The notes below the pieces were generated by a model. The model ran no database searches, was not told the DNA's origin, and saw only the letters and a list, made by a program, of their open reading frames with translations. This document shows, piece after piece, positions 21,717-34,300 of a stretch of DNA of 64,000 bases (positions are counted from its first letter, which is position 1; each line of letters opens with the position of its first letter). Location of the stretch: the NCBI GenBank assembly GCA_033439255.1, contig CM065883.1:1674001-1738000 (forward strand), given 5' to 3'. Source of the stretch: Hericium rajendrae (taxonomy: Eukaryota > Basidiomycota > Agaricomycetes > Russulales > Hericiaceae). The position numbers and the translations under genes were made by a program.

Positions 21717-23870
21717 ATGCCGGCCCAACAGGACATGTCGCCCGCAGCATCTTCATCGCATATGATGAAGACCACCAAACGTGGTCGGCCCTTCCTAAAA
21801 GTACGCCTCCTTATTTTCTAGGTCGTTTGTGCATTCGCTAATCCGGTTTCTTGAACGATAGGACACGCTCGACCTCTTCGCAACCCTCATCGTCTCCCTA
21901 CAATTGACTACTCACAAGCAATTCTTCCGCACCTTTCCTAATTCATTCACAACGTGCGTCGTTCGCTCATCACCTCGTGTGCCGAGTCTCATATTTTTTG
22001 TCCGCTCCCAGCGATGAGGCTGCCCTGAACTTGGCGTCGCTCAAGTTCTCCCAGTCCAACCGAGGGCCGGACCCAAGAGAACCGTCACGAGTTATCACGA
22101 CTACCACCACCACGACCTTTTCGATGACCCGCGATATGGCGAAGGCTATGAGCCAGCATTTCATGGACGCACGCCTGATTGAGAACGCAGCCGATCCCTC
22201 CTCAAATCTCTTCAAGGAACGTGGTGTTTACGTCCTCACGCCGAAAGGTCTCCATGTTCTCGAGCGGTTCATTAGTCGCAACGGCATCAACGGCGACCAC
22301 CTCGGCCATGTCTTCGCCTCACAGCCCATCTGCATGAAGCTCCTCCATCTCGAGCGACGGTCAGTCGATGATGAGATCATCGTCTCCCAATCCGTTATCA
22401 CTGCGCTGTTCCGTCGGTTTGTTGGTCGGCAGGCGAACTACACGGCACCCTCTGTCCCGCCGCAGGATACCACTAATGCGTACCAGGATCGCTCCAAGGG
22501 TATTCAACTGACAGATATGCCGGATAAGCAGGGATCGGGCAAATCGGCGACAACAATTAAGTACTGCTTCCAGGCGTTGGCAGCACTCGAATGGCTCTGC
22601 GATTTCACATCGGTGGTGGGAAGGGAAGAGGGTGCGGAGATGGCGGCCCAGTTTGTGCGCTTCGGGTTGATCACGCTGGTCAGCGATAAGAGGAAGAACA
22701 ACGACTCTGCGATCATCTTCACGGTTCGCGGTACCGCACCAGGTGGCAACTCACCTATCAGCGTAAGTTCCATGTTTTCCCATACCCAAACGGTGCTAAA
22801 TCGATTTTGGGCTTAGCAAACGGGTGAGTTCCGCTGCACGGCGAAGGCGATTTACAGGATCACAGAAGAGGGCGTTCGTGTCGCTCGGTGGGATTCATCC
22901 CGGGGCGGGCATGATTCGCCAAACGCCTCCGCAGCCAACGTCGCTACCGACCGGGCATCGATCGACGAGAGGGAGGGTCCCGTCTCCGTGCCGTCGAACG
23001 GCGAGGCTAGGCTCCACAGGCGCGTCTCGATGGCGGAGAGGATGAACGCCCACGAGGCGGACAGGAGACAAGGGAAGGAGAGCAATACGGAACGCCTGCG
23101 CTTCATTATCGACGCGCCGCAGCTGAGGAACCTCTTTCGGGAGTTTCTCCGGGACAATTTCTGCGAGGAAAACCTGTCGTTCTGGCTCGAGGTCGAGGAC
23201 TTCAAGCGCAAGTTCAACATCACGTCGTCCGCCTCGTCCAACATCGTGCACCCTTCCCAGCTGGTGAAAGGCACTCCAGGACAGCTGGCCATGGAACAGC
23301 ACCACGAGGCGCTCATCCAGCAGGCGTTCGAGATTTACAGCACGTATCTCGCGCCATCCAGTCAGTGCGAGCTGAACATCGACCACGGACTACGCAACGA
23401 GCTGTCGGCATACCTGAGCGAGGTGATGACGAGTTTGACGGGCGCACCGTTCAAGGGACGGCTGGAGCAAGAGCAGTTGAGCGCCTTCAACGCCACGCAG
23501 CTGCAGACGATGATTCGCCTGTACGAGAGAATCCAGACCCACGTTTTCCGTCTGATGGCTACGGACTCCGTGCCCAAGGTAGGCTGGTCTGTCTTTCGCA
23601 TATTCTGCGCATGCTAATCGCGCATATATGTAGTTCACCAAGACCTCGAAGTTTGTGGCGCTGCGGAGCAAGAACGACGACTATGATTTCCTTGACAGCG
23701 ATGTGCATTACATGTCGAACTCTGGTCCATCTGTACCACCAGGCCTTGACCCGGACCAGGAAGAAGTTGGCGGCGCGTACGTGACGGTGTCGCAGCAAGC
23801 GAGCGAAGGACGGCAACAGCAGCGGGAACGCGAGCAGAACCAGCGGGCATGGAATGAGCGATCCCCATAG
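21717..23870 (+). CDS. DEP-RGS regulator of G-protein signalling (FlbA/Sst2/Thn1 type)
   Basis: GTPase-activating protein for heterotrimeric G-alpha subunits; FlbA controls asexual development in Aspergillus, Sst2 pheromone desensitisation in yeast and Thn1 colony morphology in Schizophyllum (family knowledge). Five exons: 21717-21800, 21862-21953, 22012-22762, 22817-23578 and 23634-23870. All junctions are GT-AG and in phase, giving 641 residues, with no frame problem. The first DEP domain (about 65-140) ends with LIENAADPSSNLFKERGVYV. The second DEP-like part is at about 210-340 and includes KAIYRITEEG. The RGS domain (about 400-560) carries LRNLFREFLRDNFCEENLSF, LSFWLEVEDFKRK and a bundle-ending MIRLYERIQTHVFRLMATDS. 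The tail is Gln/Arg-rich. The ATG at 21717 is followed by a Ser/Lys-rich leader. It acts at the plasma membrane. Confidence 0.93.
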
Positions 23871-25322
23871 GCGCGCTTGCTCTGAGCCACCCGTGACTTT
23901 CATTCCTGCATCTGTTCCGGTCTCCCCAAAACTCGATGGACTCCTGTGCTATTCAACCTCCCTGCTGTATTTTCGCCCCCGTCCTTTCCGATTCAACGTC
24001 CCTGCATAATCCCCGGCCGGCGACGTTTCGTCTCTCACTGAATCTCTGCATGCACGCTCACCTTCGCGTTCGGTTTGTTGTTTTCGTGGTTTCTCACTCC
24101 AGGCGGGTTTTAATTTCGCACACTGCTCTATATTCACTCAGACAGTCCCTTTTATCTATTCATTCCTACTTACACCATGGGTTCCATATATCCATCCATA
24201 TCTCGCCTCGGTATCCTTTTGCATCATGCAGTCCTATCCATCGCTACCTACTCGCAGCGTCTGTCTTCTCATACCATTTTGATGTACACCTACGTACCTT
24301 ACGCATTTCCGTAGTGCCTTTACGGGGGTTACGGGAGCCCTTCCTTAATTATAAATGCTCGTTGTCACTCACATATAGTACGGGACGTGGCCAATGATTC
24401 ATACTCATGTACAGTGGCTTGTGGGTGCGGTGTGGGCGTGTTGGGCCTTCTGTGTTTGATGCTTGCTATCATCGCAAGAAGGCGGCCCCTTGATGTCGAG
24501 GCGGTGTGCTTCCCTGAGACTTCGTGGTTGTTTCCATTTGCACGGGTCAGAAGATAGACGCTGCAGAGATCTGCGGGGATGTTTTGCATCTTCGGAATCG
24601 CGGCGGTTGCGTTTGCCTCCGTTCACGTCACGCAGACCCCGAGAGCGCCATGCCTGTAACGCGTGAACCCACAAATTTACCTGCGGGCTTGCACATTTGC
24701 GCGTATCTAGGCCCCGTGAAGCTCCTATGTATGCTTCCCGGTCAGAGAGGTCGAAATCCGCCGAGAAAAGTTCAATGTTTGGAGTCCGAAAAGTGCTATT
24801 ACCGGGAACCATCTGTCACATTGGGGATTTTCTCGTATCTGTGATGTATTGTCACAGCATCTCCTCAGCACCGTTCTAGAGGGACTATAATTCGAAGCTT
24901 GAACAGTATTCAATGTATTCAATGTACGAACATATACTACCATTACACATATTCTAGTTTGTAGCAATTTCGTATCAAAATGATCAGTCCTGCAAGATAG
25001 CGCGGACTTCGTCTGCGCAAGGGCTCCCCTTGCGAGTCGTGTGACGCCGTATTCGGATTCAACTGCACGAAGTTGCTATTGCGAAGCTGCTCGTCAGTAC
25101 TTGTGATGCTTTTGTGCTTAAGTTATAAAGAACGTGATCTGCTTTTGCATGTATAAGCAGGAGAAATTTATCGTCCACGCAGAAAAAGGCGTGGATGATG
25201 AGTCTTCATGACGCCCTTTGAGCACGCATCAGTGTCCGACACTGATTTCGAATCGGGGACAAGACTCATGCAGCGCGTGCCCTCTGCGTTCAGCCGGCGC
25301 GCGTGCATGGCAAGAGAGCGAC

Positions 25323-25394
25323 GCAGCTGCGATAGAGCATGAGCGCGCAGCCGCGATAGAGCGTGAGCGCGCAAGCGATGCAGAGCGAGAGCGA
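25323..25394. repeat. Degenerate 24-bp tandem repeat, about three copies
   Basis: Units start at 25323, 25347 and 25371 with the pattern gcagcygcgatagagcrtga; the third unit is diverged. The tract is GC-rich and purine-alternating. Confidence 0.65.
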
Positions 25395-26051
25395 GCTTGC
25401 ATGAGAGCGGGCGCAGCGCAGCAATGCGAGCGGCCAGCGCGCAAGAGGCGGACTCGCTGCGACTCCGCATCACAATGATCCATGTGACTATGGTTCGAAA
25501 GGCAGAGAGGGAATGGTACATACATGCATCAAGGGAAGGTAGCGATGGAGACAGATACGATAGACCTGTAGCCGAGTCGACAGCGTCGACCGATCTTTGA
25601 ACAGTGTTGACGACTTGCGCCTTGCTTGTAAAATTCGAGCCTTGCGCCAATATAGCAGCGGCCGCCCTAGTATGTCTCGCTGCGCGTCACCACAGAACTG
25701 CCTCATCCAAGTATGTTGATCATGCAGACATTTCCCTCTGCTAGATTCAGAAAAAGATCTGGAATATTGTGGGCAATAATCGGGTGAGGATCTTTATTGT
25801 ATAAAGCTAGTGCGCACCTTCGCCCACGAGAAGCGTAACAGGCTTCGCTGTTGTCCTCCTGTCAGTGGAATTCATGGTCAACTTTCGGCTTGTGCATCTC
25901 AGATCAAGGCCCTGAGCAAGACGAAATGATGCGGCATGCCTCACGGGCTGACAATTGCATTGAGCAGCACCGTAAGAAGGTGGACCACGGGCCGCCTTTG
26001 ATCATGTCCGCGCCCGGTCTAGTAAGATCAATCCCTGCCAAAATCGGCCCC

Positions 26052-26160
26052 AAAAGTGCTATTTAACGGGAAAGATCGGCCGTCAACCGCCCAGAAAAGT
26101 TCTATATTCGGGAAGGAAAATCGCAAAATCCGGTTCAAAAAGTGCTATTCTGTCGGGAAA
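26052..26160. repeat. 43-bp tandem repeat with an AAAAGTGCTATT core
   Basis: aaaagtkctat followed by a cggga block begins at 26052, 26095 and 26138, exactly 43 bp apart, so about 2.5 copies. The same core recurs at 24789 (aaaagtgctattaccggga), and a variant at 24766, next to the other arm of the inverted repeat. Confidence 0.6.
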
Positions 26161-26413
26161 CGTACATAGGAGCTTCACGGGGCCTGCGTATCTGCAGTAG
26201 CCGACCGTCATGGCCTGCTCAAATGCAGAAGAATGAGGACGCGAACAACGAATGGCGAATCTTCTAATTGTTTCGTACACGGCTCACGTGCCGCTATCTG
26301 CGCGCGGCATGTGGACAGGCGACGTGTCCAGAAGATCCCCAGGTCAGTACACATCTGTCCCCACCTTCGCTGCGACACCCATCTCACCTTGCATCTCACA
26401 GCAGACCCGCAGC

Positions 26414-27595
26414 ATGTCTTGGCTAGCCAACATCGAGGGGAAGCCCGACCCGAACTTCAGGGACGACGGGCCCAAGGTCGCAGACCCGAGCATCCCGAAC
26501 CGCATGGTTTCGACCAAGAGCGCGAACAAGCCCTTTCTCGCGTGCGTGCGCCTTTTCTTCTCTTCTCTCGCCTGTCGTGATCGTTCATTTGCGTGCGGCT
26601 GACGGGGTTTGGTGTGGTGTGGTGGTGCAGATACAAGCAGTACCGCGAGCAGCGGCAGCAGGCGCACGATGCGTGGGTCGAGCGGAAGAAGACGCGCGAC
26701 GCGAAGCTCGCGCGCGGCGAGAAGGTGGGGCCCGCGGAGCGCGACCCCACGGCGGAGCGCGACGTCGGGCTCGGCGAGCTGCTCCGCTTCGTGCTGTATG
26801 TGTCCGTGTTCGTGCTGCTCGCGGGCAAGCTCGTCACGGGCGACTTCCTCTGGGGCTACGAGGGCAAGTGGGCGCACCTCAAGACGTACTGGCCGGTGCG
26901 TCTCGCCAGAACCGCCTTTGCGCCGTGTGCTGTGAAGTGTTGATGCGTCGTGCTGCAGACGGACCAGACGCTGTTCTCGGAACGCCAGCTCGCTTCGTTC
27001 GACGGCAGCGACCCGCACCGTCCGCTCTACATTGCGGTGCGTACGCGCACGACGCGGCGTGCTTCCCCCGATCGTTGATGCTTCTGTCTTCTGCGGACGG
27101 CCAGATCGATGGAGACGTGTATGACGTTTCGAGCAACCGGCGTGTATACGGGCCTGGTGGCTCTTACCACATCATGTGCGTTCTTCTCCGTCGTGGCGTC
27201 GTCTTCGTCTTCTCACTGGCGCGCAGGGCCGGCAAGGACGCCGCGCGGGCGTACGGCACCGGGTGCTTCGCGACGCACCAGACGCACGACCTGCGCGGGC
27301 TGAGCGAGAGCGAGCTGCGGGTGCGTGTTCGCGTTCGCCTTGTCGGTGTGGCAAAGCTGACGGCTGGCTCCAGGGTGTGCGGCACTGGAAGAAGTTCTTC
27401 GAGGACCACAAGATGTACCGCAAGGTCGGGCGCGTCTCGCATCCGCCGATTGACCCCGCGACGCCGATCCCGGAGCATTGCAATCCGAAGAAGGCCACGG
27501 CGGAGAACGCGGGGCCGATGAAGAAGACGAGTGAGTTTGGGGGTCCGCAGGACGCGCAGGCGGCACCACCGCCGAAGGCGCACGAGGAGCTATGA
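26414..27595 (+). CDS. Membrane-anchored cytochrome b5-like (MAPR/PGRMC-type) protein
   Basis: Haem-binding membrane protein of the MAPR branch (fungal Dap1, animal PGRMC1), which in family members supports sterol and P450 metabolism. Six exons: 26414-26541, 26631-26895, 26959-27036, 27105-27175, 27227-27320 and 27374-27595. All are in phase and give 285 residues, longer than Dap1 because of N- and C-terminal extensions. N-terminal 43 residues are polar, then a charged helix, then one transmembrane span at about 92-110 (LRFVLYVSVFVLLAGKLV). The b5-like domain at about 128-225 has the MAPR tyrosines in RRVYGPGGSYHIMAGKDAAR and the end block WKKFFEDHKMYRKVGRV. Pro/Ala-rich tail. Probably in the ER, with domain side not determined. 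Reading is clean. Confidence 0.9.
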
Positions 27596-27844
27596 AATGC
27601 TTGTATTTAATGGTACATACAGAACGATGATCGTGCGCGGTATATACATGCAAGGATTAGTAGGGAGGCCACGTCCATACATAAGGGTAGGTGCTATCAG
27701 GCAGGCATAGAAGCGTACTTTTGTGAGACGTATAGATAGCAGAGAGCAGTAAGAAAGTTCCAGAGCATAGGCGATAGCACGAGAGAATAGTTATGGGACG
27801 CGGTCAAACCAGTGGCCGCATGTACGCACGATCAAGATAGAGAA

Positions 27845-28504
27845 TTACCTGGTAGAAGGCCCAGGCTCAGACGCGGGAGGCTCTGCTTCAGTAGTGCTGC
27901 GAACGGGCTCAGCGAACGAAGTGGCCACCCGGCGAGAGGAAGAAGGGGCCTCGCTTACCCTGATCGGGGACGGGTGCGTGGACAGGTAGTTCTTCAGAAT
28001 CGGGAAGTCCGCCATTGACGCGTTCATCATCGCAGAAAAGCGGCCGTCGCGATACTTCGCGATGATGATGTTCCCGCGCCAGCTGAGGTCCTCTCGGAAG
28101 CCCTTTCCCTGGATCTCGCGGATGGACTTGTTCACGGGGAATGGCATCATGTCGCGCGAGTGCACGGGATAGAAGATGATGTAAGGGTTGGTAAACTTCT
28201 TGTTCATGCCGTCGAGCGCCTCGACGAGCTGTGTACGTGATGATGATTCAGGTCAACGTAGATTCGCGCGCTGAGTGAACGAGGCGGGCCTGACCTGATA
28301 GTTCCACGCGCGCTGCCCAGGGATCTCCGCAATGTAGTCCATGTAGACTTCGGGATGTGGGACGCGCGACTGCGCCACACTCGCGGTCATCTGGAGCGAG
28401 TGCGGGTCGGTGAAGGACGCGGGGCTGGTCATCAGTGCGACGACGTGTGGTGGACGGCCGTCAGAGGGGAAAAGGAGCGCGTCGAAGGAGTAGAGCTGGT
28501 CCAT
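27845..28504 (-). CDS. Conserved-looking protein of unknown function, 197 residues
   Basis: Family not recognised. Two exons on the minus strand, 28504-28295 and 28228-27845, join in phase across a gtcagg..cacag intron of 66 nt. The protein starts MDQLYSFDALLFPSDGRPPH, has a well-structured middle (IPGQRAWNYQLVEALDG, NPYIIFYPVHSRDMMPFPVN, WRGNIIIAKYRDGRFSAMMN) with many aromatic residues, and ends in a Ser/Pro/Glu-rich tail. No signal peptide, transmembrane span or known catalytic motif. It converges on the cytochrome-b5-like gene (250 bp between stops). The even spread of hydrophobic and aromatic residues and clean splice sites make it a real gene. It may be an alpha/beta domain limited to basidiomycetes. 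Confidence 0.75.
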
Positions 28505-31340
28505 GTTGGTGCTGTTACAACGGAGGGGTCAGACGAGCTTTCCTCTCTAAAGGTTGGAATACTCACAAAGAGAAGGATGAAATATGACGGGATTAAAAGG
28601 AGAACAGTAGGAATAGCGACGAAAAAGAACAAGGGAACAAGAGAGAAGAGCTACGACTCAAGATACGGTACCTCAGACCTGAACTCGGTTTTGAGAGGAC
28701 AACCATTGGCATGACGGCGATCCTTATATACAGATTGAGCGAGGCAACGAGGTGTTGGTGCTACCTGCTTCGATCAGCAGCAGAGATTCGCACTTGTGAA
28801 GAGGGGGAAGCCCACGAGGTGGAAATGACGGATCATTTACCAAAGGGCACATGAAAACAGAGCGAGTCGGCGCTCAGGATGGCGGCGCACGAAGGGCGCA
28901 ATCTGCAAGAATTTTAGCTTGGAGATTCTGAAACTCTAGACCGCACCGAAGGGACGGTCCATCTGGGCACGCTGCGCTTGTATGTACTGCCACGCCCGCA
29001 AGCGAGCCCCGGGAAACTTGCATAACGTTCCTGCTGGCTTGTCACCTTTCACTCTCCAAGTCGACAAGGCAAAAGGGGGTCCGATTGCTGGCGCGGGGAG
29101 ACGTCAGGGCGTGCAAGGTCGTTCAAGCTTGTCTCTTTGCCAACCATATGATGTTCGTCCCGGATATAGCAACTGAGTAAGTTCGTCTCGGAATGCTTCA
29201 GTTTGCTTCCGACTCAGCTGCCGTTCGTCCTGCAGCACATCAACTCTGTCGTCAGCTGGTATATGGGCAGTCCTGCAATGGAGACGGTGCTAATAAACCC
29301 TCTTTACTCGGCCAATCGCCTGCGCCGGTCTCGCAGTTACACGAGGCTTCAATATAGGCCCGGACCCGCGGCTTATCCGCGCGAATGCCCAAAGACGGCT
29401 CCTAGCTCAGCAAATGCCCTACTTTGTCGGGACGAGCGACACGTTCTGCCATTGGTGTGATTAAAATCAATCTACCAACATCAGATTCATTCATCATAGT
29501 TCGTCCGATTCAGCGCTGCGTCTCGACCGTCCGACATGCGGCGCGTTGCCTGGATTGCGATTGTCCTTAAAATGTGTTCGGTCGTGATGCGCCTGTCCAC
29601 ACCTGTCCCCTGGTTTCTCGCACCGAAAGCGCGTGCTATCCCTAGTCCAAATCCGAGACTCCGCGAATATGCCAGGTCCAAGAACGGGGCGTCATTTTTC
29701 TCGAGTTGGTAGACACGCTGGATATGGGGTCAATAGTCAGTCCTGCTTTAGACTCTGGACTCTCCTGTTATGGGCGGCAGGCGATCGAGCAGAGCAGTAC
29801 CATATACGATTCCGTCGATTAAAATCGGAGTAGAACCTGTGCTCATTTGGTTCTTGCATGAACTGTTGGCGCAGCCGTATGCCTTGAAGAGACGTTCCGC
29901 CAGAATTAACTGAATCGGCCTATCAGAGCAAGTCAAGCATGCACATACTACGTGCAACATCGCCTTTGTCAACTTAAGGTGACGACCGAGACCCCTTCTG
30001 ACGATGCTTCATTCGTGATCATGAATCCACCACCACACACACGCCGTTTGAATGCCACACCTCAGATGTCGAGGCCTTCATCGACAACAGCTCAGATTCC
30101 TGGGTTTCACGACGTGTTATGGAACACTGCCCCCTTGACAATGTGACAGTCAGCGCACCTCATCGGGAGACCACCACCCAGATGTCGAGATGCTTCATTT
30201 CGGTTGAGCGTCAACTCTCGACCACTCATCCAAGCCTTGAAAACAGCATGGAGGGCACGACTTCTGCGAATAAGCTTGGTCAGACTTGAGGCAACCATGA
30301 AGTTGGTTCCGTACGTCTCGAAATACAACGGCAGCCCATTGGTGCTCAAGGCCATGCGCCGTCGACAGCGATCTTATATGCCGGGTCTGCTGATTCAGAC
30401 CCTAGCTCCGCAGGGCAAACACGATTCGCAGCAGTCCGGCAGATTCTGTTATCCCCCTGTGAGCCTGATCGAACAGGAGGCACCTATGCGCACGAACTTG
30501 AATAAGACTGGGCCGAAAGAGCGCACCTTCGCGAGGACGGAACTGCGGGGAATTTTGCTCCGCCGGCCGTCGTCGAATTGCGGAGTCCCCGCATCAATCT
30601 CTAGGCGAGCGCGCGACTTGGCCGTCCGGTGGAAAGGCGCACCGACCTCATGAGTATCTCGCGGTCGGAAGGCATCAATTAGTCAATCCTGACTATTCTG
30701 AAAACGAACGTTCCTGCAGATATCTTGGGCAGTCAGCAGCCCCCCTGAGTTGACACGAGCAGTGCAAGGCCGACCGTCCGCCGTTGGCATACTCGATCAT
30801 TCATTCGATTTGTGTCGAAGAGCCCGACGGCCAACCATGCCAGAGATTCTGGGGGTGCTCAAGCGAAGCACCGAGTCGTCGCATGATTCTTCCAACGATC
30901 GATTAGATTCGTTTGCACATTCGTGACTGGCCTCCGTCGAACATGCGCCAGCGGCGTGGTCCTGCTCTTCTGCCCTGAGGCCTGATCAGTCAGTATGGAC
31001 ATGCCGAGGACGTCGTCCCGCGTGGTCGTGTGTGGGGGTGTGGCCTAATTTTCCTAGTCTCACGGCATGGGACTAGAAGCCTAAGACTGGGGACTGGACA
31101 GTTATCAGTTAAATGCAAGCACATGAAAGTAGACGCACGAATGAGTCATCAAATGATCTCCGTCAAGACAGACGGACGTCGCAGTGCTTGATAGCCGCAT
31201 AAGTCGTGGCCAGCAGCGTGACCGACGGCGAATTATCACACGGAACAGCGCATAAGGGCACAGCGACGCAATTATAATCTTAAAGCAAAAAGTAAAAGAA
31301 CAAGACTCCAACAGATCACAAGAACTGGTAACGGCGACTA
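28505..31340. other. 2.8-kb gene-poor region
   Basis: No gene recognised. Open frames are short, and their compositions look like random high-GC sequence. CpG is abundant, so it does not resemble methylated repeats. A short inverted repeat (cctagtc / gactag) lies near 31058-31080. The left end holds the promoter of the unknown 197-residue protein. Confidence 0.45.
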
Positions 31341-34300
31341 TCACCTGCCGCCTTTCTTCTCCACCTTCCACTCCTTGAATATCCCCTCCAGGCTTTTGTG
31401 CAGCAGATGTGATGGCAAGCATCGGATGATCTCACCCACACGCTCTTCCACCTCGCTCTTGCCCCTGTCTTCGCCAACCGCTTTTTTGGCATACTCGACA
31501 GCCATACGGAACATAGCCAAAACGGCAAGTGAAACGTGTGTCTGCTGAGCCCCATGGGCTGATCCTTGCGAGAGTGCATTGAGAAGAGGTCCCGAGATGC
31601 TCGTCGCCGAAATTGCGGGCGCAGACTGCGAGAAGGGAGTTGCCCGCTCGCCTCTGACCAGGCGCAGCAAGATCTCCAGGATGTTGTCGGTCTCTATCAT
31701 ATGCGTCCGCAAGAATCGCTGTCGTTCCGTCTGCGTTCCGACTGTCGAGTTCTGCGCCCAGCCGTCCAGGACAGTCCAAATAGTGGGCGCCTAGATAATA
31801 AGTTCAGCACTATTAGGGTTTCATTCCAGGGTAGTCATACGCACCGGATCTGGATCGATGACCTCGATCTTCTTTTCCCAGCCTTCGGCGGCGTCGCCTG
31901 CGACCCAAAACATCCGGCCGAACATGCTCTTCAGCCACTCTTGCACGTCGCCGGACTTCACCCATTTTGGCTCCGATAAGGGGCGCTCCCTATCAAGATG
32001 GACAAGAAGGAGAAGAGTTGTAGGTGTCACAGCCTTCGAGAAGGGTGGGACGGTGGGATCGGCTTCCACTGCAGGAGATGGCACCTCGAGTGGAGCGTAT
32101 GACTTGGTGGAGTCGGAGAGACTCTCAACCTGTGTGCGGCAACGCCCGTGAGTTATGGGAAGACGAGCGTAAAGCTTAATGAAGACGAACCAAGACCCCG
32201 TGCAATCCGTTAGAGCCGTCCTTTTCAAGCTTCAAGCGAACTTCTATGCGACTTTCAGCGCGGAAGACTTTCAGAGATTCGACAATCTCCGCATCGATGA
32301 CCAGCCGTTTTGATCCACCAGCGTACGATATCGACAATCGATTGGCCGAAGGAGTGCGCACGCCAACCTGGGGCTCGGTATTCACCGGGATCTGGTTGAG
32401 CTCGCCGTACGTTGAAATGGTGGACGTATTAGAGATAATCGCAGACGTGTCAGCCGATGGCTGTTCGTCGATCTGGGTCTCCACTTGCGTAGCCGAATCG
32501 TACTGCGTGTCGTCGTCGATCCGTGTGGGGAGTTGATCATCATTAAAGGAGATCTCCTGTGTGGCAGGAAGACTCTCAGCTTCGGCAGAGGAGGCGATGG
32601 AGTCGGGCTGCGTGCTTGGCGGGACCTGGGTGTCAGGGCTGCAGGAAGTGTCAGCAGACGGTTCTGCAGCAGGTAATGCAAGCTTTGGTGGAGCGATAAC
32701 GGGCCCAACAGGCTCATGTGATGGGGCAACAACGCTGTCGCCAGCGGAAGAAGCAGAGGTAGGAGGCGCTGCGGCAGGACTGCCTACAGGCGCCAGATCT
32801 GTAGCAGCCTCGACAGGCGCGTCTTTATGATCGTCAGGGGCAGCGGCCGCATCCGAAGGAGCAGACGGAGCGGGGACTTGCTGCTCTGGATGGGGAATGG
32901 CACCAGAAATCTCCGGTGCAGTCATCGCAGTGTCCGAACTACTAGCACCACTGCCCGACCCATGACGGCCTTCAGAGAAAAGCTGGTCAACGACCCCCGC
33001 AGATGCGGCAAGTGCCGCAGACGCATCATGGGCGCTATCGAAAGCCTGCCCTTCCGAGAGACCAGGCGGATCTTCTGGAACAGAGCTTTCACCGCGCTCA
33101 CCAACATCCAGCCCCGTGTCACCAGCGTGGTTATGAGCCAGGTCAGAGTCCGCGCCACCAATATTGCCTTCACAACGAAACAAACACGAAAGTCAGCGAT
33201 GCGGACAAGGCGTTGGCACCGACAAGCTACCCGTGGTGTAAGCACGGGCGTTGAATCATGAGACGTTGGTGAACGCCAAGGTGCCGTTGCCGTCGCCGCG
33301 ATGCTTCGATTCAGAAAATCAAGAGCGACTTACCATTCTCCGACTCGGCCGTGTGACCATTGGCATCAGCCTCTCCCATAGGTTCCCCATCTCCAGTAGG
33401 TTGTCCATCTCCATCCTGAGGCTCGACTTGGGTGACGTGGAGGTCATCCTCACCATCGGCATCATCCCCCTCATCCTCCACAATTGCTGCCATGAGCCAA
33501 TCGCCCTCACTGGCAGTCTCAGCAATACTTGGAGCAGCACTGTGACGATCAACAGCGTCAGTACTCAATGCCCGCTCATGGTGTCCACCGGGAGGAGGAG
33601 GAGGAGCGCGCCGCTCTTCGAGGTCTCCATCGTCATCCTCGAGCTTCTTCCGCTTCCCCTTGCGGACTGCGGACTCGTTCGAAGAAAGGGAAAATGAACC
33701 AGAACCATGCGGAATGGGGTGCGAGTCGTCAGGAGACACGGGAGTGTGGAAGTAGATACGAATGCGAGATGGCGGAGGAGGGATGACATTCGGCGCGGGC
33801 ATGTCAGACACAGTCTTCTGTTCCGTCAGCCCGTTCGATAGAGACGGAACATCAGGCTTCTCCTCGCCCTGCGAGTCCTCGACCTTGACAACCGCATCAT
33901 CGATATTAGACGACTGCGTATCCACAGGTCCGACAGAGGGCTCTGCAACCGGCTCTTTCGCGTGAGCATTTGATGGATGCGCCGCATCCGCAATGGGAGC
34001 AGGTAAGACGATGTCTCCATCCATTTCGCCAGCTTCGACCTTCGGGGTTGGCGGGGCTGCAGGCAAAGAATTCCACGACCATCCCAACTCCTGAATTTCA
34101 AGACCCACGATCTTGAAATCAGTCAGCGTCCGGCGGTTCTCCTCTTTCTTACCGCTGCTGCTGCCCTGGCTGCTAGCAAAGCTGGACGACATCATCCCAT
34201 CACGAGAGCCAAACGCCCCGCTCCCACTGCCGCCACCATCGTGTCGCCCACCCCGTGAATAGCCGTGCGCATAGCCGTGGCCCTGCCCACGCCCACGGAA

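Larger units (their letters stand above)
24710..26184. repeat. Segment bounded by inverted repeats, possible non-autonomous DNA element
   Basis: ggccccgtgaagctcctatg at 24710 recurs, in reverse complement, ending at 26184. The exact match is 22 bp, and similarity runs about 10 bp further inwards (both arms then read g.ttcccg). The 1.47-kb interior has no transposase motif. This could be a MITE-like or deleted terminal-inverted-repeat element. Target-site duplications are not evident. Confidence 0.45.
23871..26413. other. 2.5-kb gene-poor region with an inverted-repeat-bounded segment
   Basis: Begins with the RGS 3' flank, which is T-rich. No complete gene found. It contains an inverted-repeat pair at 24710-24731 and 26163-26184, a 24-bp repeat tract and a 43-bp repeat tract (listed separately). 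The last part is the leader of the cytochrome-b5-like gene; the frame is open upstream of its ATG but shows no family similarity. Confidence 0.5.

Noticed and set aside
26577-27521. 314-codon Arg/Ala-rich frame over the cytochrome-b5-like gene
   Set aside because: Reads through several introns of a well-supported gene in the wrong frame.
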